From the NCBI GenBank assembly GCA_030693705.1, contig JAUYAB010000062.1, forward strand, positions 38,826 to 102,825: a stretch of 64,000 nt of DNA. Direction: 5' to 3'. Below the pieces are notes generated by a model, which saw nothing but the letters and a program-made list of their open reading frames with translations, had not been told where the DNA came from and did no database searches. Source of the stretch: Ignavibacteria bacterium. GTDB lineage: Bacteria; Bacteroidota; Ignavibacteria; Ignavibacteriales; Ignavibacteriaceae. This document shows positions 45,447 through 54,576 of this stretch, piece after piece (the first letter of the stretch is position 1; each line of letters starts with the position of its first letter). The position numbers were made by a program, and so were the translations under genes.

Positions 45447-45709
45447 GACTCATATACTCTTCTCAATTCAAAAAGGACTTCAAAAAGATCCAGAGCCAGG
45501 GGAAAGATATTCATCTACTCGAAACGATAGTTGAAATACTTCTCAAAAACCAACCATTAGAGCCAAAATATCGAGACCATAAGTTAGCCGGGAAATGGCA
45601 AAACCATCGTGATTGCCATATTAAACCGGACTGGCTTTTGATCTACCGGCTCATAGATGACGCTTTGTACTTGGAAAGAACCGGGTCTCACTCGGAACTT
45701 TTCAAATAG
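45443..45709 (+). CDS. YafQ family mRNA interferase toxin
   Basis: An 88-residue type II toxin with a TTG start (TTGA overlap with the antitoxin). The residues known to matter in E. coli YafQ have counterparts: H46 (YRDHKL), H59, D63 and W64 (CHIKPDW), R79, H83 and F87 (ERTGSHSELF). All are intact, so the toxin is probably active: a ribosome-dependent endoribonuclease cutting mRNA. Its partner antitoxin lies directly upstream. The pair is located between the two opposite halves of dnaE. Confidence 0.9.
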   Translation: MRLIYSSQFKKDFKKIQSQGKDIHLLETIVEILLKNQPLEPKYRDHKLAGKWQNHRDCHIKPDWLLIYRLIDDALYLERTGSHSELFK

Positions 45710-45795
45710 CTGCTGCCAACCATAGTTTTCACAATTAATCGGTTTTTACGCTCGTTTTAGCTCTTGATTCTCTTCAAGTTCCTTTATATATTAGT

Positions 45796-47502
45796 GTGCA
45801 AATGTTCACCTATAATATGGCAAATAAAATGGAATCAAGCAAGACAAAACTCATTAGCATGGCAGATTACCGCCCGCCTGGGCGGCAGCAAGTCTCTCAA
45901 ATATATGATGCGGTTCAGAAAAAAATAAAAACCACCGGATTTGATCTCTTCAATTACAAAAAGGTATTTGCCGACGGAAAGACCCGCAAACTTATCCGCG
46001 AAGGAAGAACGATCGGCTGCTTTTATATCGAAAGTCCGGGAATGCGATCATTACTAAAGAGAACCAACTGCGATACGTTTGAAATGCTTACGGCGGTTTC
46101 GTCGATCATTCGTCCCGGTGTAGCGGAGAGCGGAATGATGAAGGAATTTATCGAACGGCACAAAGATCCGAGGCGGAGGAAATATCTTATTCCTCAAATG
46201 AAAGAAATATTAGGTGAAACTTATGGTGTAATGATCTATCAGGAAGATGTAATTAAAGTTGCTCATCACGTTGTAGGATTAACGCTTGAAGAAGCCGACT
46301 TGCTGAGACGGGCGATGAGTGGAAAGATGCGTTCTCACAAAGCCATGCAAATGCTAAGTGACCGGTTTTTCGACTGCTGCAAAGAGAAAAGCTATCCGGC
46401 AACGGTATCGCAAGCATTGTGGAAGCAGATCGAATCATTCGCCGGATATGCGTTTTGCAAAGCGCACAGCGCTTCATTCGCGTTACTTTCGTTCCAGGTT
46501 GCTTATTTAAAAGCTCACTATCCGGCTGAGTTTATGGCGGGAGTATTGAACAACGGCGGCGGCTATTATTCCACCGCAGTCTATATCACCGAAGCGCAGC
46601 GGATCGGATTAAAAATATTACTGCCGGATGTTAATGAAAGTATGTATGGATATTTGGGAAAGGATCAAGAAATAAGAATCGGGTTTATTGCGATTAAAAA
46701 TTTTGAAGAAAGCTCGGCTGAAACAATTGTTGAGGAAAGAAATGAGAACGGGAAATATGTTTCCCTTATTGATTTTCTTCTCCGCACCCGTTTGGGACAC
46801 GAACGAACGGAGTCTCTAATAAAATGCGGAGCGATGGATTGCTTCGGATTAACGAGACCAACACTGCTTCGTCTGCTTGATCTCTATTTCAAAAAGAAAA
46901 AAATATTCGACACATACGATGATGATCTGTTTACCAATGAGACGATCAAGCTGGAACAAGAAATGATAACCCAAACAGATTTTTCTTCGGAAGAAAAAAG
47001 TTTGTACGAATATGAACTCTTCGGTTACATGATCTCGCAGCATCCGTTGCAATTTTTTGATACGGCGGTTGCTGCAAAAGATATTATTAAATCAGCCGAT
47101 ATGTTTAAATACCACAACCGGAGAATTAAAATGATCGGCTGGTACATGACCTCAAAACGGATAAAAACGAGCAAAGGGGAGATCATGAAATTTCTTTCAC
47201 TGGAAGACCTTACCGGAACATTTGAAGCGGTGATCTTTCCGAAAGCTTATGCTCAGTATGCGGAACTCACGATGTCAATGGGACCCTACGTAATAGAAGG
47301 GAAGGTTGATGCGGAAAGCGGCAATAATATTATTGTTGAAAAACTTTCGGTGCTCACCGCTGAAAGAGCAAGATCAATTACACAGAAAGATCGGAATGAC
47401 ACCGACTTTTTCGGTGAAAACGAAAAACCGGCGAGCTACGATGAAGTGCTTTTAGTAAATACTCTGGGGAAAGAAAAATTAGTTAGCGCATATCTTGCAT
47501 AA
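45796..47502 (+). CDS. dnaE: DNA polymerase III alpha subunit, C-terminal half (fingers to OB fold)
   Basis: A 568-residue protein (GTG start; an ATG two codons on, at 45802, is an alternative) that continues DnaE from where the N-half ends. The join is at DLFNYKKVFADGKTRKLIREGRTIGCFYIESPGMR, the segment that in intact DnaE follows the third palm aspartate. Then come the fingers (GETYGVMIYQEDVIKVAHHVVGLT, LLRRAMSGKM, SFAGYAFCKAHSASFALLSF, AYLKAHYPAEFMAGVLN), the HhH region (LIKCGAMDCFG) and the OB fold (RRIKMIGWYMTSKRIKTSKG and FEAVIFPKAY). The first about 35 residues (including MADYRPPGRQQ) do not look like DnaE. No stop or frameshift was found. A terminator follows. Confidence 0.85.
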   Translation: MQMFTYNMANKMESSKTKLISMADYRPPGRQQVSQIYDAVQKKIKTTGFDLFNYKKVFADGKTRKLIREGRTIGCFYIESPGMRSLLKRTNCDTFEMLTAVSSIIRPGVAESGMMKEFIERHKDPRRRKYLIPQMKEILGETYGVMIYQEDVIKVAHHVVGLTLEEADLLRRAMSGKMRSHKAMQMLSDRFFDCCKEKSYPATVSQALWKQIESFAGYAFCKAHSASFALLSFQVAYLKAHYPAEFMAGVLNNGGGYYSTAVYITEAQRIGLKILLPDVNESMYGYLGKDQEIRIGFIAIKNFEESSAETIVEERNENGKYVSLIDFLLRTRLGHERTESLIKCGAMDCFGLTRPTLLRLLDLYFKKKKIFDTYDDDLFTNETIKLEQEMITQTDFSSEEKSLYEYELFGYMISQHPLQFFDTAVAAKDIIKSADMFKYHNRRIKMIGWYMTSKRIKTSKGEIMKFLSLEDLTGTFEAVIFPKAYAQYAELTMSMGPYVIEGKVDAESGNNIIVEKLSVLTAERARSITQKDRNDTDFFGENEKPASYDEVLLVNTLGKEKLVSAYLA

Positions 47503-47504
47503 AT

Positions 47505-47534
47505 AAAAAGCCGGAGCATTAACTCCGGCTTTTT
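47505..47534. terminator. Bidirectional terminator between dnaE C-half and the surface-protein gene
   Basis: A strong hairpin, AAAAAGCCGGAG / CTCCGGCTTTTT with a 6-nt loop, has a T-run on both strands. It can serve the plus-strand dnaE half ending at 47502 and the minus-strand gene ending at 47555. Confidence 0.9.
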
Positions 47535-47554
47535 ATAAATAATCTAACCGAATT

Positions 47555-50500
47555 CTATTTCATCAAAATCATTTTTCTACTTTGTATAAATTCTCCGGCT
47601 CTGATAGTGTAAAAATAAATTCCGCTAGGTAAGTTTTTTGCATCAAAAGTAATTTTATAAGTACCGGGATTTTTCTCTTCGCTTACTAACAATCTGATCT
47701 CTTCGCCAAGAATATCATAAACACTGATTCTTACAAAACTCGCTTTAGGTATATCATATCGGATGATCGATATCGGGTTGAATGGATTAGGGTAATTCTG
47801 TTGTAAAGCATAAGCAGTTGGGACGCTATTTTGTCCATTAATACCGACTACGCGCGAGGTTGTTCCGCAAATAACAACATTATTATGGATAGCTAGAGAA
47901 ACAGTAGCCGTAATACTACCCGTTGGGGAATAGGGGTAGATCCTTAATGAAAAGGTCTGACCGTTGGCAACAAATATATTTAAATTCGATAGAGCGAATG
48001 TAGACATCGTTGTATTTAAGTAAGCTAAAGTCCCTCCTAATGCAGTGCTGCTCGAAAAATTATTGGTCGAATAGAATACTTGGGAATTTATAATATTGAA
48101 GTTGGTGGTTTGAGGGTTGTCACCAAAATTAAAAGAAACACTATTAACAGTAAAACTATTTCCCAAATTAGGACCAACTTTGAATTCGATGAATCGGTTA
48201 AGGTCCAAAGAACCAACCGGCCAACCACCCAACACCATAAGCCTCTGACCATTACTTGTATATGGAGGAAATATAGCCATAAACGGTGCGGACGATCCGG
48301 TACTAATAGATTCAGAAGTTCCGTTGATATTTCCGTTGGTAGAAGTTACCAACTGAGTGTTTAATAAATTCCATGTTATACATGCTTCAGACGAATCTTT
48401 TGGATCACAGTTTGGTGTGGTGTTGCAAACAGTATCGCTATGGCAGCACCAGCTATAAAGCGTATCATTCTGGATTATGTGTTTGTATAGAGCAATATTA
48501 AAACAGAATGGAGCATTCGCACCAATTCCACTGATGATGACAGTTTGTTCTGGTGAGATCATCGATGGTCCAATTGTAACATTATTAAAATTACTCGGAC
48601 TGAAAGACATTGAAGAAGGAGAAATAGCATTTAACTGAAATCCGGTAGTCGAGTCTGTTGAGTTATTTTTTACTTTGAATTTATATTGGAATGTTCCGTC
48701 CGGCAGACAAATCAACGAATCATCGACAAGTTGTGTGCAATACATTGTTGGCGGGGGAGGAACACAATGTGTGATCAAAGTATCCACGCATTTCACAGAA
48801 TCATTTCTTATCCATTCAACAACAATTTTCTGAGTGGAAGTTGTATAACCGGATAATACGAAATCGAGAATACCGTTAGAATTTCCTGACGGAATAAACC
48901 CACTTCCTGTATTAACAAGATGGATGGTGTTAGCGGCGAATGTATTCAGCGAATACCAATTGGCTGATGTGTTTGTATTCCAATTGCTGAAAGTCGTGCC
49001 GCTTGGTAAAGCTGTTAAATTGATCTGCGTAAAATAATTCCCGGAAAAATTGTCAAAGATGTTTAATGTATCTCTACAATTGCCTAAATCCTGATTAAGA
49101 CTTGCGCCAATATCTTCACACATGCAGGAAGGTGTAGTTACATATAAAACATCAGTGCAGAAGCAACAACTATCAGAACTTGTAAACCTGAAATGTATTG
49201 CAACAGTAGCATTAGGCAATGCACCGCTGATGGTGAATGTTAACAACCCCGAACTTTGTCCCGGATTAACCGAAGGGATAATTAGCGTTGATGGTGTAAT
49301 AACTATTCCGGAAGGAACGATTTGTACGACTTCTATTTTGTTTACCGCGTATGTCGCATTATTTGTAAATGAATATTGCAGTGTGTAATCATTCGTGTTG
49401 CAAATAACGGTATCCTTACTGAATGTGACACAAGGAATATCGCAGTCCAGTGTTACGGTGTCGGAACAAACCACGCCATTGTTGGCGTTCAACCAGTTTA
49501 CTACAATATGTTGCGGGCTTGATAAATTGTTCATACAGAAATTAAAGAAATTAGGGAGTGGACCTGCCGGTACATTCCCGGTTAACCTTCTAACGGTAAA
49601 TTGGTTGATCGTATTGGTTACAAACAACCATCCGGTTGAATAACTGCTTCCGAGTTGCGAATTACCAAGAGCAAAAGTATTTGGAGATAATGGTAAAAAC
49701 TGAATGCCGGTTATTCCACTTGTATTTGATGGTTGATTAAGACTGATACTCCAGCAGCAATCGCCTGTAACACTTTTAGTAACCGTCGCATCAAGTGAAT
49801 CACAGATACTACCGACCGTTGAAAGTTGATTCCCGAAGTTGACTGAGTCTCTGTGTTCTCCCGATGTAAGTGGAATTGTATAAATTCCAGGTGATGGGGG
49901 AGAAGTTTGCTGCCATCCACTTTGATTGGTTTCAAAAACAGTATAAGTACCGCCTGGTTGTAAATCGTTGAAACAATAATTTCCGTTCGCGTCGGTTGTA
50001 TCGGTAATTGTTATGAAACCTGCTGCATTTTGGTATTTCAAATTGATTACCCAATTCGCAAGTCCAAGTTCTCCAGTGTCTTGCACACCATTTCCGTTTA
50101 GATCATTAAACTTAATTCCGCAAATAGAACCGACTACGGGAAGTTGTTTGTTTCCGAAGTTAATTGAATCTTTGTGTTCTCCCGAAGTAAGAGGAATTGT
50201 ATAAGTTCCGGGAGATGGAGGAGAAGTTTGCTGCCATCCGCTTTGGTTCGTTTCAAAGACGGTATAAGTTCCACCGGGCAACAAATCGTTAAAACAATAA
50301 TTTCCGTTTACGTCTGTTGTATCGGATATTGTTATAAATCCTGCAGCGTTTTGATACTTCAAATTGATTACCCAATTCGCAAGTCCAAGTTCACCCGGGT
50401 CTTGAATTCCGTTTCCGTTTAGATCATTAAACTTAATTCCGCAAATAGAACCGACTACCGGAAGTTGTTTGTTTCCGAAGTTAATTGAATCTTTATGTTC

Positions 50501-51694
50501 TCCCGAAGAAAGAGGAATTGTATAAGTTCCGGGAGATGGAGGAGAAGTTTGCTGCCATCCGCTTTGGTTCGTTTCAAAAACCGTATAAGTTCCGCCGGGT
50601 TGTAGATCATTGAAACAATAATTTCCGTTCGCATCCGTTGTATCTGTTAATGTTATGAAACCTGCTGCTTTCTGGAACTTAAGATTAATTATCCAATTTG
50701 CGAGACCCGCTTCACCGGCATCTTGTACTCCATTTCCATTCAAATCATTAAACTTTATTCCGCAAATTGAACCCGTACTATCCGCAACTGAACAATCAAG
50801 CGATGAACGGAATACGCCACCGTTCCAGGTTCCAGCAAAAAGATTTGATCCATAGACAGTAAGGGTGGGGACAGTAGAAGTAGTTAAACCGGTGTTGTAA
50901 GATGTCCAGGTTGTTCCATTATCAGTAGAACGGGCAACTCCACCTCCGTTGTACCAATGCCCGACAAAAAGATCGGTTCCGCAAGCAACAGCAAGACCTC
51001 GAATGGTACCGTCATTTCGTATGTTAATCCAATTGGCGCCGTTATCACCGGTACGGAAAACCCCGCCGCTTGTTCCGGCAAAGACAAAACTTCCAATTAC
51101 TGCAAAACCTCGAACATCAAGAGCTGTTAATCCGGTATTTACCGGAGTCCAATTTGCGCCGTTGTCAGTCGAAAGAAAAATCCCGCTGCCGTTAGTTCCG
51201 GCAAATAAATTTGTTCCGCTGGCAGTGATGGCGCGAACCGTAAGATTTGTTAAACCGGAATTTGATTGAACCCAGGTCGTCCCGCCATCAGTGGAAAGGT
51301 AAACGCCGCCGCTCTCAGTCCCAATAAAAAAATTCGTTCCAATAGTGGCAAAAGATTGAACTAATGACATTCCGGAATTAACAGGATTCCAGGTTAAGCC
51401 GTTATCGGTTGAACGAAGAAAGCCACCGGTAGTTCCTGCAAAAATATCCGTCCCGTATACAGCAAAAGACCAAACAGAAAAAGAAGTGTTTATACTTGTA
51501 TAATTCCAGTTTGTTCCATTGTCTGTGGAAATTAAAGCGCCGTTCGTCATCCCGGCGAAGAGATTACTCCCGCTGCCGAAAACAACGTTAATCGTACCAT
51601 TGGTTAAGCCTGTTGGCACCCATTGGGCGTGTGTTGTACTGCCAAATAGAACCGTAAACAAAATCAGGAAGGTAAGAGATCGCAGTTTTGCCAT
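47555..51694 (-). CDS. Large secreted propeller and SdrD-B repeat surface protein with T9SS sorting domain
   Basis: A protein of about 1,379 residues. A signal peptide (MAKLRSLTFLILFTVLFGSTTHAQ) supports the start at 51694; a frame from 51814 adds 40 residues before it. The N-terminal part is a propeller of Asp-box-like repeats (STDNGTNW, STDNGLTW, STDGGTTW, STDNGANW). Then come three nearly identical 107-residue SdrD-B/Cna-B-type modules (GSICGIKFNDLNGNGVQD, LPGGTYTVFETNQSGWQQTSPP, GEHKDSINFGNKQ), about 49,820-50,780, followed by long cysteine-containing repeats and a T9SS sorting domain (LQQNYPNPFNPISII, VYDILGEEI, SRKMILMK). It is likely a long cell-surface or adhesive protein. Confidence 0.85.
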   Translation of the reverse strand: MAKLRSLTFLILFTVLFGSTTHAQWVPTGLTNGTINVVFGSGSNLFAGMTNGALISTDNGTNWNYTSINTSFSVWSFAVYGTDIFAGTTGGFLRSTDNGLTWNPVNSGMSLVQSFATIGTNFFIGTESGGVYLSTDGGTTWVQSNSGLTNLTVRAITASGTNLFAGTNGSGIFLSTDNGANWTPVNTGLTALDVRGFAVIGSFVFAGTSGGVFRTGDNGANWINIRNDGTIRGLAVACGTDLFVGHWYNGGGVARSTDNGTTWTSYNTGLTTSTVPTLTVYGSNLFAGTWNGGVFRSSLDCSVADSTGSICGIKFNDLNGNGVQDAGEAGLANWIINLKFQKAAGFITLTDTTDANGNYCFNDLQPGGTYTVFETNQSGWQQTSPPSPGTYTIPLSSGEHKDSINFGNKQLPVVGSICGIKFNDLNGNGIQDPGELGLANWVINLKYQNAAGFITISDTTDVNGNYCFNDLLPGGTYTVFETNQSGWQQTSPPSPGTYTIPLTSGEHKDSINFGNKQLPVVGSICGIKFNDLNGNGVQDTGELGLANWVINLKYQNAAGFITITDTTDANGNYCFNDLQPGGTYTVFETNQSGWQQTSPPSPGIYTIPLTSGEHRDSVNFGNQLSTVGSICDSLDATVTKSVTGDCCWSISLNQPSNTSGITGIQFLPLSPNTFALGNSQLGSSYSTGWLFVTNTINQFTVRRLTGNVPAGPLPNFFNFCMNNLSSPQHIVVNWLNANNGVVCSDTVTLDCDIPCVTFSKDTVICNTNDYTLQYSFTNNATYAVNKIEVVQIVPSGIVITPSTLIIPSVNPGQSSGLLTFTISGALPNATVAIHFRFTSSDSCCFCTDVLYVTTPSCMCEDIGASLNQDLGNCRDTLNIFDNFSGNYFTQINLTALPSGTTFSNWNTNTSANWYSLNTFAANTIHLVNTGSGFIPSGNSNGILDFVLSGYTTSTQKIVVEWIRNDSVKCVDTLITHCVPPPPTMYCTQLVDDSLICLPDGTFQYKFKVKNNSTDSTTGFQLNAISPSSMSFSPSNFNNVTIGPSMISPEQTVIISGIGANAPFCFNIALYKHIIQNDTLYSWCCHSDTVCNTTPNCDPKDSSEACITWNLLNTQLVTSTNGNINGTSESISTGSSAPFMAIFPPYTSNGQRLMVLGGWPVGSLDLNRFIEFKVGPNLGNSFTVNSVSFNFGDNPQTTNFNIINSQVFYSTNNFSSSTALGGTLAYLNTTMSTFALSNLNIFVANGQTFSLRIYPYSPTGSITATVSLAIHNNVVICGTTSRVVGINGQNSVPTAYALQQNYPNPFNPISIIRYDIPKASFVRISVYDILGEEIRLLVSEEKNPGTYKITFDAKNLPSGIYFYTIRAGEFIQSRKMILMK

Positions 51695-51924
51695 AGTTTT
51701 AATTCTCTCTTTTGATCCGGCAAAGGATGATGTTCCGGAAAGTATCTTTGCAAAGATATTTTTAGGTATGCGTGCGTTGGAAAAGATATTCCACACTTTA
51801 AATAATTTTTTCATATTAACCTTGATCGATTTTTCTATTCGGATTCGATATTGACAAATTTATTTCATTATACTTATTGTAACATACTATTCGTGAGTTT
51901 GGTTCAAGTTTTGTTTATAAAATT

Positions 51925-52683
51925 TTATTTCAGCAGAATCATTTTTTTACTTTGAGAAAATTCTCCAGCCTTAATTGAATAGTAATAGATTCCGCCTGCT
52001 AATTCCTTTGCATCGAAAAGAATTTCATAGTGATCGGGATTTTTCTCTGCGTTGACTACCAACTTTATCTCTTTCCCAAGAATATCATAAACACTAATTC
52101 TCACGAAACTTGTTTTAGGAATATCATACGTTATAGTTGTTGAAGAATTAAACGGATTTGGATAATTTTGATTTAGGGAATAATCATTTGGAACTTGACC
52201 AACTGTAACTTCAACTGTTTCGCTGTATTTAAATGTGCCATCATTGTCAACTTGTTTCAGTCTGTAGGTATAATTCCCAGAAGTTGCTGCTTGATCGGTA
52301 AAAGAATATTCTTTTGGTGAATTGCTGTTGCCGTGTCCTTGAACAAAACCAATTTTCCCCCAATTCCAAGTTCCTATTGTTTCATTCCTAATTGATCTTT
52401 CAATATCAAAACCATAATTATTTAGTTCAGTTGCGGTTTTCCACCTTAAATCTACTTTATTATTTGATATAATTGCATTAAAGGAGACTAATTCAACAGG
52501 CAAAGCACCATTACAAAATGTTCCTCCACCGCTATAGGTTCCATTTACAGTAATTGTACCGGCACAAACATCTGCACCGTTGCCTACATCGATGGTTGTT
52601 CCAGTACCATAAACAATAGTGCTTTGAGAATAAAACAAAGAAGAAAAAAATATTGTTAGCAAGAAAAATATTTTCGTTTTCAT
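51925..52683 (-). CDS. Small secreted protein with T9SS sorting domain
   Basis: A 252-residue secreted protein with a signal peptide (MKTKIFFLLTIFFSSLFYSQ) and a short N-terminal domain (TIDVGNGADVCAGTITVNGTYSGGGTFC). A middle fibronectin-like region (LPVELVSFNAIISNNKVDLRWKTATELNNYGFDIER, YTYRLKQVDNDGTFKYSETVEV) and a T9SS sorting domain (LNQNYPNPFNSSTTI, VYDILGKEI, SKKMILLK) follow. The sorting domain is closely similar to that of the 1,379-residue protein next to it. Its start overlaps the stop of the S74 protein gene by 4 bp, so these two are translated together. Function unknown; LPVELVSFNA is common in Bacteroidota surface proteins. Confidence 0.82.
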   Translation of the reverse strand: MKTKIFFLLTIFFSSLFYSQSTIVYGTGTTIDVGNGADVCAGTITVNGTYSGGGTFCNGALPVELVSFNAIISNNKVDLRWKTATELNNYGFDIERSIRNETIGTWNWGKIGFVQGHGNSNSPKEYSFTDQAATSGNYTYRLKQVDNDGTFKYSETVEVTVGQVPNDYSLNQNYPNPFNSSTTITYDIPKTSFVRISVYDILGKEIKLVVNAEKNPDHYEILFDAKELAGGIYYYSIKAGEFSQSKKMILLK

Positions 52684-54086
52684 TTTGTCCCCAAACTCAC
52701 TTTGGTAGTTTCATCGTTATTGGATTTAAGTTTTTCTATCTCTGCGACTAATTGAGTTTGCATATTCTCAAATTTAATTAGTCTTTCTTTGAGGTCATCA
52801 GTTGTAGTTTTTAAGTTCTCATTAACAACTTGAGCGACTTCATTTTTTGCCTTTAACTGATCATTTTCTCTTTTCAAATCCTGGATGGCTTTTACTATGA
52901 TCGGAAGAAGGTTGCCGGATGTTGCCTCTAACTTATTTGGATTTGATTTCAATACGAGATTCAACCATTCGGCGTTTGCACTCATCTGCACGGTATCAAG
53001 TTCTTGCGCTATAAAACCAGCGGTCGGGATTTTCTGCATTTTACTTCCATCTGATGTACTATTGTCATACCATTCTCTTTTATCCCAATTAAATTGTCTT
53101 GGTTGTAATTTCATCAAGAAATCTATTCCAAGTTTTAAGTCTTGAATATTCTTCTTATCTCTTGCATCAGATAATGAGCTGATGGATGGGACATTGCATC
53201 GAAGAGCCCCGACTGAGTAATTTCCAAGTGTTATCTCACCAGTAGTTGTAGGTGAACTTGGTTCAGCATTATATCCAATTAATGTAAGATTAGAACCTGT
53301 AGTAACACTCACACCTGCCGCATATCCGAAAGCTGAATTATTAAAGCCGATAGTATTGTAGTCAAGCGTTGCGCCACCAATCGCAGTATTCTGATAACCG
53401 TTTGTGTTGCGGTAAAGTGAAGTTACTCCAAAAGCCGAATTATCACTTCCCGTAGTGTTATCATTAAGTGAAGTAGACCCAAATGCGGAATTTTGTGAAC
53501 CGGTTGTATTTGCCCGAAGTGAAAATCCACCAAACGCACAGTTAGAACCGCCTTCTGTGTTTGCCCGAAGCGTATTCAATCCAAAGGCGGAATTCTGAAT
53601 ACCCGTTGTATTTGATTGAAGCGATGCCATCCCAAAGGCTGAATTATAAAATCCTGTGGTGTTGTATGAAAGGGCAAACCACCCGAAAGCCGAATTTGAA
53701 TTTCCCGTCGTAATGGATGATAATGACGAGTGTCCGACTGCTGTGTTGTAACTCGCTTCGAAGCTATTGCTTCCACCCATGGTAAAATTGCCCGCGTTTA
53801 TTCCTACGAATGTGTTATATCCATCCGTTCCGGATGCTTTGAAGTCGTGTAAAAATCTATCGTTTCCTTTAAAAATTATTCCAAGAGTTGAGCTGGTAGT
53901 GGATGGCAAAGACATATTTTTATTTAATGTTAGTAATCCTGTCGCCTGTTCAAGAGTGAAAAATGTGCTTGCGTCGTCCCTGATGATAAATGAACCGCTT
54001 GAACCAAGGGTATTTGTAATACTCTGGCTATAAGTTGATGAACCAAGTATAGCCGTCAATAAGATGATAAATAATTTTGTTTTCAT
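52680..54086 (-). CDS. Tail-fiber-like surface protein with S74 intramolecular chaperone domain
   Basis: A 468-residue exported protein with a signal peptide (MKTKLFIILLTAILGSSTYSQ). Nine tandem 17-residue repeats of the form NSAFGxxSLxxNTTG lie at about 95-245, a trimeric beta-solenoid-like pattern recalling YadA heads. The C-terminus is a peptidase S74/endosialidase chaperone: ISSLSDARDKKNIQDL (catalytic serine and the lysine five residues later, as in the SDxxxK pattern), GIDFLMKLQPRQFNWDK, FIAQELDTVQ and a final coiled coil. The domain normally trimerises the stem and then cuts itself off. It has no T9SS domain of its own, but a T9SS protein gene overlaps its 3' end, suggesting a shared envelope product. 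No phage genes are near. Confidence 0.85.
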   Translation of the reverse strand: MKTKLFIILLTAILGSSTYSQSITNTLGSSGSFIIRDDASTFFTLEQATGLLTLNKNMSLPSTTSSTLGIIFKGNDRFLHDFKASGTDGYNTFVGINAGNFTMGGSNSFEASYNTAVGHSSLSSITTGNSNSAFGWFALSYNTTGFYNSAFGMASLQSNTTGIQNSAFGLNTLRANTEGGSNCAFGGFSLRANTTGSQNSAFGSTSLNDNTTGSDNSAFGVTSLYRNTNGYQNTAIGGATLDYNTIGFNNSAFGYAAGVSVTTGSNLTLIGYNAEPSSPTTTGEITLGNYSVGALRCNVPSISSLSDARDKKNIQDLKLGIDFLMKLQPRQFNWDKREWYDNSTSDGSKMQKIPTAGFIAQELDTVQMSANAEWLNLVLKSNPNKLEATSGNLLPIIVKAIQDLKRENDQLKAKNEVAQVVNENLKTTTDDLKERLIKFENMQTQLVAEIEKLKSNNDETTKVSLGTK

Positions 54087-54178
54087 TGTGTGTATCCTTT
54101 TTGAATTTATAGTAATCATTATACGCGATGTTTTCTATATACGCGGGTGCGATTGATTTGAACATATTTTGTTAAACA

Positions 54179-54445
54179 TTATATTATTTCACCATTTCTT
54201 ATCGTAATTGAAGTTTTATTCTTCAGTTTTTTAAGTGATGATTTTAGCTGTTCTATTTTATCCGATGGGACATTGGGGTCCTTTCCAAGATCGGCGAGAG
54301 CTTCTTCGATTGATCTGAATTCTTTTCCGTCAGCATCGTCCGCGTTCTTCTTTATTATTAGAATGGGCGCGTATCCTGCCTGTTTGGTAGGTAAATTAGA
54401 AATCTTTTTTGAATAGTATCTCATCAGCATTTTTAGAATATTCAC
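54179..54445 (-). CDS. Small hypothetical protein
   Basis: An 88-residue basic-then-acidic protein starting with GTG (an ATG five codons on is also possible). It has no signal peptide or recognised domain. The middle, KKNADDADGKEFRSIEEALADLGKDPNVPSDKIEQLKSSLKKLKNK, is predicted helical. It lies between the S74 protein and the propeller histidine kinase genes on the same strand. It may be real because it fills the gap in frame with neighbours, but no family is recognised. Confidence 0.4.
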   Translation of the reverse strand: MNILKMLMRYYSKKISNLPTKQAGYAPILIIKKNADDADGKEFRSIEEALADLGKDPNVPSDKIEQLKSSLKKLKNKTSITIRNGEII

Positions 54446-54576
54446 TTTGTTATCTTTAATTTTGGTCGAAAGCTATCTACAAAGTGATGACACATCAATA
54501 GCTAATAAGCTTAAGGTATGTTTCAGTAAGTGAACGGTCGGTAATTGTGAACCATCGGCAAGTTAAAAGGTGAACA

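Noticed and set aside
43311..47502. Split intein joining the two dnaE halves
   Set aside because: No intein N- or C-terminal block (such as CLSxxT or HNx-C/S/T) was seen at the N-half end or the C-half start.
43311..47502. Transposon insertion as the cause of the dnaE split
   Set aside because: No transposase, IS ends or target duplication was found; the opposite orientation of the two halves fits inversion better.
52680..54086. Prophage tail fibre
   Set aside because: No other phage genes are near and the protein has a signal peptide and overlaps a T9SS gene.
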